Source: Marinilabiliaceae bacterium UBA5488 (GTDB lineage Bacteria > Bacteroidota > Bacteroidia > Bacteroidales > Marinilabiliaceae). From it: 54,073 nucleotides of DNA. Below, piece by piece: positions 24,007-31,625 of this stretch. Position 1 is the stretch's first letter; each line of letters starts with the position of its first letter. The notes under the pieces are model-generated. The model saw only the letters and a program-made list of their open reading frames with translations, did not search any database and was not told the DNA's origin. The stretch lies in NCBI GenBank assembly GCA_002427105.1, contig DIPM01000036.1, positions 118,460-172,532 on the forward strand, given 5' to 3'. The position numbers were made by a program, and so were the translations under genes.

Positions 24007-25131
24007 ATGGATTCTTCTAGGGAATTTTGGGAAAGGATGTATCGGGATAATGCCCCCAAGTTTAAGGGGCTTTGTCGGAGGTATGTCGCTAACCCGGAAT
24101 TGGCCGAAGACCTGGTGCATGATGCTTTCTTAAAAGCGATAGATAAACAATCGACCTATCAGGGAAAGGGTAATTTCGAAGGCTGGCTTAGACAGATTGT
24201 TGTAAATACAGCACTTATGTATTTACGAAGCCATAAGAATTATAAAGAAAATTGTCTTGTTGAGATAAATGAATGGAGCGATTATTCGGAAATCAATGAT
24301 AATGAATCTGTCTATAGCATCATCGAAGACGCAGATTTTACTAATAAAGATTTACTCGAGGCAATCGATAGCTTGCCGCTTCATCATAAGTTGGTCTTTA
24401 ACCTCTACGTTATGGAGGATTATTCACACAAACAGATAGCCCAAAAACTAAACATAAGTGAAGGTACCTCCAAATCTCATTTGGCAAGAGCCCGAAAAAG
24501 AGTAAGAGATCTCCTTTACCAAAAGGCTAGCTCCCGGAAAACAGAAAAAGCTCTTACTGCCGCTTTATTGCCTGGTCTTCTTAAGGCTCATCCCATCGAT
24601 TCGCTGTACCGGTCCAGGATGCGTAACTTCAGTATTGGCACGGTTAAGGATGCCGATTTGTTTTTGTCAAAAGTGGATTGGACAAAACAGTTAAGGCCTC
24701 TTGTTGCTCAAAAGAAAGCAAGGCATCTTAGCTTTCAGATTGCAAAATACAGCCTTATCCCTGCGGTTTTTACTGCAATGCTTATGCAATCAGTCCACGC
24801 TCCTTCTGCCTACCAAAATCAGCCGAGTATTGAAATGCATGAGCTACCCGAAAAAGAACCCGCTCCAGGGTCGATAGCTGACACGCTAATGGTTACTGTT
24901 GATAAGCTTGAGACTAAACCTGATACTACAACAAAAACTGAAACTATTCCAAAAGCAGTTGAGAAAAAGCCTGTTGTAGTTAAAAAGACTATTGTTCAAA
25001 AACAGGTAGTAAAGATTCATAAAACGGTAAAAATTTCTGATACTGTCACAACTGAAGAGTATGACACAACAGCCTCTCTGGTTTGTGACACCCTAGCTTC
25101 GCGGATTTATGAAAATAAAGACTCCGAATAA
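24007..25131 (+). CDS. ECF-type sigma factor with long membrane-associated C-terminal tail
   Basis: 374 residues, about twice the usual ECF length. Residues 10-77 are sigma region 2 (ELAEDLVHDAFLKA, FEGWLRQIVVNTALMYLR), and 112-170 are region 4 (DSLPLHHKLVFNLYVMEDYS, then a helix-turn-helix with SEGTSKSHLARARKRVR). After that comes a 200-residue tail: a basic linker, a hydrophobic segment at about 244-262, then a long Pro/Thr/Lys/Val-rich stretch (about 270-345) that looks periplasmic. So the protein may be a sigma factor tethered to the membrane that carries its own sensor or anti-sigma part. Its end overlaps the next gene by 23 bp. Confidence 0.85.
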   Translation: MDSSREFWERMYRDNAPKFKGLCRRYVANPELAEDLVHDAFLKAIDKQSTYQGKGNFEGWLRQIVVNTALMYLRSHKNYKENCLVEINEWSDYSEINDNESVYSIIEDADFTNKDLLEAIDSLPLHHKLVFNLYVMEDYSHKQIAQKLNISEGTSKSHLARARKRVRDLLYQKASSRKTEKALTAALLPGLLKAHPIDSLYRSRMRNFSIGTVKDADLFLSKVDWTKQLRPLVAQKKARHLSFQIAKYSLIPAVFTAMLMQSVHAPSAYQNQPSIEMHELPEKEPAPGSIADTLMVTVDKLETKPDTTTKTETIPKAVEKKPVVVKKTIVQKQVVKIHKTVKISDTVTTEEYDTTASLVCDTLASRIYENKDSE

Positions 25132-26287
25132 TCTTGTTTTTTTGATACTTGTGTTAATAGGAATGATCAATCCTGTTAATTCACAAAATATTCATAATCT
25201 ATCCGGCGATACCATAGTTGTTTACGAGACTCATTTTACCTATGACACCCTGTTTGTGTGTGATACTCTCTTTGTGAGCGATACTATACGCCTGTCAGAA
25301 CAGCTTGTTACCATTCTGCCTCCTGCCGTGATTTTGGCAGATAGTCTTATTTGTGTTGACTCCCTCCTTTACAAAGGATTTGCTACAATGGAATCCTTGC
25401 CTGAAAAGAAAAATTCAGATAGAATTCCCTGTCCACTTATCAAGTTTAATCCCCTGTCTGGTAGTATTTTAGTTGCTGCAAGTAAATATAAAACTGAGGA
25501 ATTAGATAATTTTTTTTGTGAATTGCCTGCCACCGATTTCCAAGAGAACATCATTAGGGTAGAAACAAAAAAGAAATTGATGGAAAGCAAAGAATATAGT
25601 ACAATAAATCCAAGGCAACTTAGTTGGGGCATTTCTTTTGGCGCTGACGGTTGGTGGGCTAAAAATATGAGTAATAAGCTCAAGTCAGACCTTAAGTTTA
25701 TGCCTCAAGTTGGGGTTTATGGTGAAAAGAAACTAAACCGTCACCTGGGGGTGACACTGGGCCTTAATTACCGCTGGCTGGCAAGTAAAGGCTTGCATTT
25801 TAATAAGGACGACAACTTTTTGGACTTTGTCCAATACTCAATTACTCAAGGTATCAAGGAGTCGGATATTTTTAACTGGAGTATTAACGCTAAAGATGAA
25901 GATGAATTTGGCTTTTCGCAAATAGATATCCCCTTGAAAATTGGTTATACTATAGGCGCTTTTCAGACCCGGATAGGTGTTGATTTTACCCGCCGTTTCG
26001 CGGAAAACCAGGATAATAGCACAAACAGCTTCAATATTCTTGCGGGCCTTCGTGTTCATCTTTCTGATAGGTTAATGTTGGAGCTGAACTACTGCCACGC
26101 TCTTAATGGCGAGATGCTTCGTAAGGCCGAACAAATAGGAGTAGTTGAAGGAAATGTAATTGTGCTGCCGGAATCAAAAGTGGTGTTTACTTCCTATCCC
26201 GCCGCTGAGTACATCAGCAACAATAAGGGGTCACTTAAGGTCAGACGCTTCGGCGTTTCCCTATCTTATAGGATTAGCAAGAATTAA
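25109..26287 (+). CDS. Outer-membrane beta-barrel protein of the sigma factor operon
   Basis: A 392-residue protein with signal peptide MKIKTPNNLVFLILVLIGMI, an N-terminal repeat region with DT pairs (YDTLFVCDTLFVSDTI, about 44-60), and a C-terminal half (about 170-392) of amphipathic strands ending in aromatic-rich segments such as RRFGVSLSYRISKN, as expected for a small outer-membrane barrel. The start overlaps the sigma gene by 23 bp, so the two are co-translated. The DT repeat echoes the end of the sigma tail (EYDTTASLVCDTL). The function is unknown; a signal-receiving barrel is a guess. Confidence 0.75.
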   Translation: MKIKTPNNLVFLILVLIGMINPVNSQNIHNLSGDTIVVYETHFTYDTLFVCDTLFVSDTIRLSEQLVTILPPAVILADSLICVDSLLYKGFATMESLPEKKNSDRIPCPLIKFNPLSGSILVAASKYKTEELDNFFCELPATDFQENIIRVETKKKLMESKEYSTINPRQLSWGISFGADGWWAKNMSNKLKSDLKFMPQVGVYGEKKLNRHLGVTLGLNYRWLASKGLHFNKDDNFLDFVQYSITQGIKESDIFNWSINAKDEDEFGFSQIDIPLKIGYTIGAFQTRIGVDFTRRFAENQDNSTNSFNILAGLRVHLSDRLMLELNYCHALNGEMLRKAEQIGVVEGNVIVLPESKVVFTSYPAAEYISNNKGSLKVRRFGVSLSYRISKN

Positions 26288-26323
26288 ACAACTATCATTC
26301 GTTCAATTTAAAATCAAAAATGT

Positions 26324-27220
26324 ATGAAAGCAATTAGTTTTCTAGCAGCTACGGCTGTTATAGCAATGTTGTCGGTGTCATGTGAAAGGGATCTTGAAAT
26401 GCTCCAGGAAAAACTTGACCACGACCAAACTACCACTCCTGTTGATTCGGTCAAGACTGATAAGAAAGAGGATCCGGCCAACAACGAAACACCTGAGACT
26501 ACTGATCCTACTGATCCAAGCTCTCCTGCCGATCCCACCTCTCCTGACGTTGTTATTATACCAGACTCTTCAACTGATGAAGCTAAAGGTGATTTGGTAA
26601 CTAAGGTAGTTGAGCTGTCCAACTTTAGTGAGGTGGAATTAAGGAAAATAGGAGAACTTGAAATAGTCAGCGGAAGTGACTACAAAGTTGAAGTTAGCGA
26701 TTATGAAGACATGCTCCAGTACGCTTTAGTCTTCATGGAAGGCGAAAAGTTGGTTATCTCCTATGAAGACAATGTTCAGGTGGTAGCATCTAAACTAAAG
26801 GTTACCATTACTATTCCTGATAGACTGTCGAAAGCTCTGTTGTCAGGAGCAGGTAATATCAATATCCTTTCCGGATTTGATTCTGAAAGTGTTGAACTGT
26901 CAGTTTCTGGGGCAGGAAAATTGACTGCTGCTCAGATTAATGCCGCTCGCGTTCAGATAGAAATGTCAGGCTCAGGAAGTCTGCAAGCCGAAGGAAAATG
27001 TGATTATCTTGACATTAATGTCCAAGGTAGTGGCCCGGTTAATTGCGAAGGCCTTAGGTGTGGCCAAGCCTCATGCAATATAGGAGGTGTTTGCTCTGTC
27101 TTTTTAAGCGTTAGCGATAAATTGAAGGTTGATGCTTCGGGAATTGGTACCCTTAGGTATTTTGGCAACCCGGTTCTTGAGCTAAACGTGGGAATGCTCT
27201 TCAATGTAGTAAAGGGATGA
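26324..27220 (+). CDS. DUF2807-type lipoprotein (head GIN domain, putative adhesin)
   Basis: A 298-residue lipoprotein with lipobox SVSC and cysteine 20. A linker of about residues 35-85 is made of D, T, P and S. The C-terminal 200 residues are a right-handed beta-helix of the DUF2807 type, with the repeated pattern S-G-A/S-G (LSGAGNINIL, VSGAGKLTAA, MSGSGSLQAE, VQGSGPVNCE). Such proteins are surface-attached and often called adhesins without proof. It is the last gene of the sigma-barrel-lipoprotein operon, 36 bp after the barrel gene, and a strong terminator follows. Confidence 0.85.
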   Translation: MKAISFLAATAVIAMLSVSCERDLEMLQEKLDHDQTTTPVDSVKTDKKEDPANNETPETTDPTDPSSPADPTSPDVVIIPDSSTDEAKGDLVTKVVELSNFSEVELRKIGELEIVSGSDYKVEVSDYEDMLQYALVFMEGEKLVISYEDNVQVVASKLKVTITIPDRLSKALLSGAGNINILSGFDSESVELSVSGAGKLTAAQINAARVQIEMSGSGSLQAEGKCDYLDINVQGSGPVNCEGLRCGQASCNIGGVCSVFLSVSDKLKVDASGIGTLRYFGNPVLELNVGMLFNVVKG

Positions 27221-27244
27221 TTTGAATAGTAGCTATAAGTAAGC

Positions 27245-27280
27245 AAAGAGGCTGTCTAACTATGGCAGCCTCTTTCTTTT
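27245..27280 (+). terminator. Intrinsic terminator of the sigma factor operon
   Basis: AAAGAGGCTG (27245-27254) and CAGCCTCTTT (27266-27275) pair perfectly, followed by a T-rich run. Confidence 0.9.
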
Positions 27281-27409
27281 ATTGAAATTCCTTATCTGCT
27301 TTTTTTCTCAAAGGCTTACCTGAAAGCAGCGGAAATTAAATGAGCAATTTGTTTTGAGTCATGTAAAGAATCAATATATATGCTTAGATACTCGTATTTA
27401 TTATTTTCA

Positions 27410-27417
27410 TATATTTG
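27410..27417 (+). promoter_or_regulatory. -7 promoter element of the structured RNA before purC
   Basis: TATATTTG matches TAnnTTTG. Predicted transcription start is near 27424, at the base of a long-range RNA stem, which fits a dedicated RNA promoter. Confidence 0.6.
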
Positions 27418-27558
27418 CCGGAGGTCGTGAAAAGCCTGCTTTGCAGGCAAAGCTGCAAAGTTGAGCAGCCGCCTTGCTCTTAGGGGCTTTGCTGGCGTAG
27501 CCGAAAAGCCGGGCTCACTACTTCGGTCGGGAACAAGACTTCAGAGCTATGTTTTTTG
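27418..27558 (+). ncRNA. Candidate structured RNA upstream of purC (possibly 6S-like)
   Basis: A GC-rich block in AT-rich surroundings that holds no plausible gene. The ends pair: 27421-27429 with 27534-27542, 8 of 9 bp. Inside there are two competing folds. One is multibranched, with GCCTGC-TTT-GCAGGC (27434-27448) and GCTGC/GCAGC (27452-27469). The other is a single rod, with GCCTG/CGGGC (27434-27438 with 27510-27514), GGCAAAGC/GCTTTGCT (27446-27453 with 27486-27493) and GAGCA/TGCTC, leaving a one-sided bulge at 27515-27533. The rod resembles 6S RNA, which is known in Bacteroidota as 6S-Flavo. A T6 run follows at 27552-27557. A purC leader element is the alternative. Confidence 0.5.
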
Positions 27559-27594
27559 ATTTTAATGAGAATACGAATATTAAAGAAGGGAAAA

Positions 27595-28278
27595 ATGAAA
27601 CTAGTTTATAAAGGTAAGACAAAAGATGTTTATTCATTAGAGAATGGTAACTACTTGTTGAAATTCAAGGATGATGTAACCGGTGAAGATGGGAAATTTG
27701 ACCCCGGAGCTAATACTGTGGGCCTAACAATGGAGGGAGCAGGTAAGGCAGGGCTGAAACTTACCAGGTTGTTTTTTGAAAAGATAAGGCAAAACAACAT
27801 TCCTACCCATTACATAGATGCAGATATCGAGGCTGCTACCATGACAGTGAAACCTGCTACGATGTTTGGAAACGGCTTGGAAGTGATTTGTAGATTTAGA
27901 GCCGTGGGCAGTTTTACACGTCGCTATGGAATGTATGCAAAAGAAGGGCAGGAGCTCGACGCCTTTGTTGAAGTAACTCTTAAAGACGACGCCAGACAGG
28001 ATCCTCCAATTAGCGAGGACGCTCTGGATATGTTAGGCATTCTTAGCAAGGCAGAATATGCCTTATTAAAAGAACTTACCAAGCGAATATCTAAGATTAT
28101 CAAAGATGAACTGGCAAAGAAAAATATAGAGCTTTATGATATCAAGCTGGAGTTTGGCCGTGTAGGTGATGACAAGCATATTGCCTTGATTGATGAAATT
28201 TCAGGTGGTAATATGCGTGCCTATAAAGACGGGAAATATATTGAGCCCTTATTGCTCGAAAAAATCATGACAAACTAA
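27595..28278 (+). CDS. purC: Phosphoribosylaminoimidazole-succinocarboxamide synthase
   Basis: PurC joins aspartate to CAIR in purine synthesis, using ATP, in the cytoplasm. From ATG 27595 it has 227 residues and begins MKLVYKGKTKDVY, the family's N-terminal nucleotide-binding strand. RFRAVGSFTRRYG, KDDARQDPPIS and LEFGRVGD with LIDEISGGNMR are the other conserved blocks. An upstream TTG at 27556 would add 13 residues and lies in the RNA tail; ATG 27595 fits the family and is preceded by GAAGGGAAAA. It is the only purine gene in the window, with a structured RNA before it and a strong terminator after it. Confidence 0.95.
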   Translation: MKLVYKGKTKDVYSLENGNYLLKFKDDVTGEDGKFDPGANTVGLTMEGAGKAGLKLTRLFFEKIRQNNIPTHYIDADIEAATMTVKPATMFGNGLEVICRFRAVGSFTRRYGMYAKEGQELDAFVEVTLKDDARQDPPISEDALDMLGILSKAEYALLKELTKRISKIIKDELAKKNIELYDIKLEFGRVGDDKHIALIDEISGGNMRAYKDGKYIEPLLLEKIMTN

Positions 28279-28300
28279 GGCTTGCTATAAAGAATAAAGG

Positions 28301-28340
28301 AAAAGGGGGTATCTCAAAAGTCCGAGATACCCCCTTTTTA
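28301..28340 (+). terminator. Intrinsic terminator of purC (bidirectional)
   Basis: AAAAGGGGGTATCTC (28301-28315) pairs with GAGATACCCCCTTTTT (28324-28339). A-run and T-run flank the stem, so it can also serve the converging helicase gene. Confidence 0.93.
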
Positions 28341-28416
28341 TTCGTAATCCTACCAGAGGAGTTTTTCAAATATTCAATTCTCGGAAGCTTTGAGAAACTT
28401 ATTCGACAGCCTCTTT

Positions 28417-29673
28417 TTAGTTTAGATTAGATCTCCTGAGAGATGAAGTTTTACCCTTTGACCGATTATGTGAGCCTGAGCGCCGGGAGGCCGGGGCAGA
28501 TGCTCTTGCTGATGCAGCCGGAGCGGGCTCTGCACTTCCCGGCGGGAAGGGATGGTCTGGTACAACCTCGATCTTTCGTTTGATTAATTTTTCAATATCC
28601 TTGAGAAAGGCTTGTTCCTCTCTGTCACAAAAAGCGTAGGCGGTGCCATCGGCGCCGGCCCGGCCGGTTCGGCCAATACGGTGTACATAGGATTCGGGGA
28701 CGTTGGGCAGGTCGTAATTGATGACGTACTCCAAATTATCCACATCTATGCCCCGTGCAGCAATATCGGTAGCCACCAAAACGCGGGTTGTTTGTTCCTT
28801 AAAATTACTCAAGGCCTTTTGTCGCGCGTTCTGCGATTTATTGCCGTGGATGGCCTCAGCTGCGATACCGCTTTTCTTAAGCACACGAACCACCTTGTCG
28901 GCTCCGTGTTTGGTGCGGGTGAAAACCAATGCCGATTTAATGCCTTTGTTTTTCAAAACCTCTTGGAGTAAGGAGATTTTGTTGGACTTGTCCACAAAAT
29001 AGACGTACTGCTTGATGGTCTCTGCCGTTGACGATGCCGGGGTGACTTCCACCTTGACCGGATTGCGCAATATAGTGTTGGCCAACTTTACAATGGCGGG
29101 AGGCATGGTAGCCGAAAAGAATAGCGACTGTCGCTTTGGCGGTAAAACCGCGAGTAGCCGTTTTACATCATGAATAAAGCCCATGTCGAGCATCCTGTCG
29201 GCCTCATCCAGGACAAAAATCTCAATCTCCCGGATCGAAACCAGTTTCTGGTTCATTAGGTCGAGCAAACGGCCCGGAGTAGCCACCAGTATATCCACCC
29301 CATTCTTTAGGGCGTTTACCTGAGAATGCTGATTAACACCGCCAAAAATAACTGTGCTGCTCAAACCAGTGTGGCGACCATAGTTGCTGATGCTTTCACC
29401 TATTTGAATGGCAAGCTCACGGGTCGGGGTTACAATAAGAGACTTGATGGGGCGGCGACGACTTCGGTCGCTCTTCTGATTATAAAGCAATTGCAGGATG
29501 GGAATAGCAAAGGCAGCCGTCTTTCCGGTGCCGGTTTGGGCACAGCCCAATAAATCGTGTCCTTTTAATACTTCTGGAATAGCCTCTGCCTGAACCGGAG
29601 TTGGTATTTCATAACCTTCTTCTCTTATAGCCCGGGCTATAGGGTCGATAAGGTTCAATTCGTTAAATGTCAT
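28417..29673 (-). CDS. DEAD-box RNA helicase (RhlE-like)
   Basis: 418 residues from ATG 29673. Q-motif region FNELNLIDPIARAIREEGYE, motif I AQTGTGKTA, PTRELA, motif II DEAD, motif III SAT, and motif VI HRIGRTGRAG are all present, followed by an Ala/Pro/Ser/Arg-rich basic tail. This is the RhlE-type arrangement, which unwinds short RNA duplexes in ribosome assembly or cold adaptation. The ATG at 29715 is rejected since it lies inside a leader hairpin right at the predicted transcript start. The leader hairpin with T6 just upstream suggests attenuation control. Confidence 0.93.
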   Translation of the reverse strand: MTFNELNLIDPIARAIREEGYEIPTPVQAEAIPEVLKGHDLLGCAQTGTGKTAAFAIPILQLLYNQKSDRSRRRPIKSLIVTPTRELAIQIGESISNYGRHTGLSSTVIFGGVNQHSQVNALKNGVDILVATPGRLLDLMNQKLVSIREIEIFVLDEADRMLDMGFIHDVKRLLAVLPPKRQSLFFSATMPPAIVKLANTILRNPVKVEVTPASSTAETIKQYVYFVDKSNKISLLQEVLKNKGIKSALVFTRTKHGADKVVRVLKKSGIAAEAIHGNKSQNARQKALSNFKEQTTRVLVATDIAARGIDVDNLEYVINYDLPNVPESYVHRIGRTGRAGADGTAYAFCDREEQAFLKDIEKLIKRKIEVVPDHPFPPGSAEPAPAASARASAPASRRSGSHNRSKGKTSSLRRSNLN

Positions 29674-29690
29674 ATAATAAAAATCTGAAT

Positions 29691-29720
29691 AAAAAAGGGA
29701 GCTGCCAAGGGGCAACTCCC
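29691..29720 (-). promoter_or_regulatory. Leader attenuator hairpin of the DEAD-box helicase gene
   Basis: On the minus strand GGGAGTTGCC and GGCAGCTCCC pair 9 of 10 bp around a CCTT loop, followed by T6 (29696-29691). It lies between the -7 box and the start codon, so it is the first structure made in the transcript and has the form of an intrinsic terminator. Confidence 0.7.
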
Positions 29721-29729
29721 AAAGTTCTG

Positions 29730-29737
29730 CAAAGATA
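29730..29737 (-). promoter_or_regulatory. -7 promoter element of the DEAD-box helicase gene
   Basis: The minus strand reads TATCTTTG, matching TAnnTTTG. The predicted start near 29723 falls directly before the leader hairpin. Confidence 0.65.
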
Positions 29738-29833
29738 CATTAAAAACGGGAGAAGTCTCACTTTCACAATCAATCCTGTCGCCTAAAAGATTTTCCGCAG
29801 CGCTAACTAAGTGTTAAGATGCAAACAAAACAA

Positions 29834-29927
29834 TCTTCTTAGCTAACTTTTATCTTTTTGTTAAATCTGGTTTAACTCTTTTCATTAAGCCCCATCTTAC
29901 ATAATTCCGCCACCTAGCAAGACTGAA
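29834..29927 (+). repeat. Direct repeat flanking accessory island, copy A
   Basis: Aligns over its full length with 34397-34491; the central CCATCTTACATAAT and TTTTTGTTAA words are identical. Copy A also has a short dyad GTTAAA-TCTGG-TTTAAC. Confidence 0.75.
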
Positions 29928-30044
29928 CAAAACATTCCCTCTTTTCTTCATTATTAGCGATAATTACGCTAATTATGGACAAGCCTTTGTGAGCAACAGC
30001 TGTGACTCACCAGCCGTAGGCGTATCGGGGCGTTAATGATTCAG

Positions 30045-30061
30045 TACCTTAATTTAAGGTA
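30045..30061. promoter_or_regulatory. 17-bp palindrome before the EamA gene
   Basis: TACCTTAA-T-TTAAGGTA is a perfect inverted repeat with 8-bp arms, ending 24 bp before ATG 30086. It is a possible operator. Confidence 0.4.
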
Positions 30062-30085
30062 GTCAAGGACTTTTTTTAGCATCTA

Positions 30086-30448
30086 ATGGGATATATTTAC
30101 ATCGCAGGCTGCATACTATTTACTGTTTACGGACAATTGGTACTTAAGTGGCGCATGAATCTACAAGGACAGCTGCCTGAAGCTCTAAGCGACAAGCTCA
30201 TTTTTATGGCAAAACTGTTTTTGGATCCATGGCTTGTAAGCGGATTTGCCGCTGCCTTTGCGGCCAGTCTCTTCTGGATGGCAGCAATGACAAAGTTTGA
30301 AATATCATTTGCTTACCCCTTTATGAGTGCATCCTTTATACTTGTCTTTATCCTCAGCATGTTTCTTTTCGGAGAAACATTTACCTGGGGAAAAGTTATC
30401 GGACTGCTACTAATTACTGCAGGAATTATTATAACGGTAAAGCTATGA
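30086..30448 (+). CDS. Small EamA/ArnE-like membrane protein
   Basis: A 120-residue protein of four predicted helices, the half-size DMT/EamA type also seen in ArnE and ArnF, which flip undecaprenyl-linked aminoarabinose. Signatures are FTVYGQLVLKWRM near the start, FEISFAYPFMSASFILVF in helix 3 and the closing LLLITAGIIITVKL. Its stop codon overlaps the start of a glycosyltransferase gene by four bases (ATGA at 30445), the usual coupling between these flippase subunits and an ArnC-like glycosyltransferase. Since that partner is now broken, the flippase half may be an orphan. Confidence 0.8.
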   Translation: MGYIYIAGCILFTVYGQLVLKWRMNLQGQLPEALSDKLIFMAKLFLDPWLVSGFAAAFAASLFWMAAMTKFEISFAYPFMSASFILVFILSMFLFGETFTWGKVIGLLLITAGIIITVKL

Positions 30449-31054
30449 CAAACATAGATATTTCAATTGTAGTGCCTCTTTACCGCTGCGAAACAGCAAT
30501 AAAGGAATTAACTACCAGAATATGTAATACCCTCGAAGCACAGAGCCTTAGCCTATCTCACCGATACTGAGCAAAATGCCGAAATTGCCAACTTTGGCAC
30601 ATATCACAAAAACGTTATTCGTGCCATTTTATCCATGAAGGATAAAGCGCGCTACTTTCCTACCATGGTTCGCTGGGTAGGTTTTAGGAGGGTCGAAATT
30701 GCTGTAAATCACGCAGCTCGCAACGAAGGTCAAAGCAGCTATAGTTTTAAATCCCTACTCAACTTAGCCCTAAACACAATATTATCATTCTCCGACAAGC
30801 CACTTCGACTCACCGTAAAAGCAGGAATACTGATATCCCTTATTTCCTTCATCGTTGCAGCAGTAACCTTTTGTAGAGCCATAATGGGTTATATAGTGGT
30901 TAGTGGCTATAGCAGCATGATGATTTCCATCTGGTTGTTGGCCGGTGTAATAATTACCTTAATAGGCATGCTTGGACTATACATCGGAAGAATTTTCGAC
31001 CAGGTTAAAGACCGCCCGGTCTTTATTGTGCAACAAACCATCAATTTTGAATGA
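30445..31054 (+). pseudogene. Glycosyltransferase family 2 (ArnC/DPM1-like) with internal deletion
   Basis: The start (ISIVVPLYRCETAIKELTTR) is the N-terminus of a GT2 polyprenyl-phosphate glycosyltransferase and ends at a stop at 30568-30570. The C-terminal part continues in another frame from about 30550: AYLTDTEQNAEIANFGTYHK, then RYFPTMVRWVGF, and two membrane segments ending VKDRPVFIVQQ. The middle, which should hold the DXD and catalytic region (roughly 120 residues), is missing, and the junction at about 30540-30555 also shifts the frame. The gene cannot make an active enzyme. It was coupled to the EamA gene before it and to the acetyltransferase gene after it. Confidence 0.88.
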
Positions 31055-31567
31055 TGATTCAGTTTTTGGAGTGGGATTCCTCATTCTTTGAGAAAAAAAA
31101 TTGGGCGTTTTGAATGTGACCTGTTGACAATGATTGAGCTGGACACTTTAATAAAAGGAAAGTCAACTCAAAACTATGATCTGGTTTATCTTTTTACAAA
31201 CAATATAGAGAAAGAGGTCGACAACTACCTGAAAAATAGGGGCATTCATGTTATTGACCATAAGGTAACTTATGCCATTAATGGCGAATTCCAGGCCTGT
31301 AAAGGATCTGATTTTATTGAACCCTATCAAGGCTCCTTAACCAAAGATTTGCTCAATTTAGCTTTATTAAGCGGTCATGAAAGTCGATTTAAAAAGGACC
31401 CATTGCTGAATCCTAAATTCAACCTATTATATACCCAATGGATTGAGGAATCTCTGTCGGGCCAGCTGGCCGATCGGGTCTTTGTTGCAAAAAACGCTAA
31501 GAGAATAACAGGATTTGTCACGGTTAAGAAAAACAATAATTTAAAACATTCCAAAATATCAAATTGA
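31054..31567 (+). pseudogene. GNAT acetyltransferase (WecD-like), frameshifted at A8 and 3'-truncated
   Basis: ATG 31054 overlaps the stop of the preceding gene (TGATG). The frame reads MIQFLEWDSSFFEKK and breaks at a run of eight A residues (31093-31100); with seven it would continue directly into IGRFECDLLTMIELDTLIKG. The remaining 150 residues look like sugar N-acetyltransferases of the WecD type (VFVAKNAKRITGFVTVKKNN), but the end after residue 160 is short and lacks the acetyl-CoA loop. So there are two defects. The A-run might be a phase-variation switch, but the missing 3' end argues for decay. Confidence 0.7.
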
Positions 31568-31625
31568 ATTACAAACGATTTCTGATGGGGTCAGCATGCT
31601 CTGGATTGTCCACCCAGCGCTTTTC

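Larger units (their letters stand above)
29716..30085. other. Divergent intergenic region at left edge of accessory island
   Basis: 370 bp. It holds the helicase promoter, one copy of a 94-bp direct repeat (29834-29927) and a palindrome before the EamA gene (30045-30061). No gene was seen. Confidence 0.5.

Noticed and set aside
27421..27480. ZTP (pfl) riboswitch before purC
   Set aside because: Only GGTCGTG and GCCGCC agree; the CUGGCG element after the first and the remaining conserved bases are not in place. Kept only as an alternative in the RNA finding.
27541..27552. AGAGCTATG-GT like stretch resembling part of a Cas9 crRNA repeat
   Set aside because: A single short match with no array, no cas genes and no second copy.
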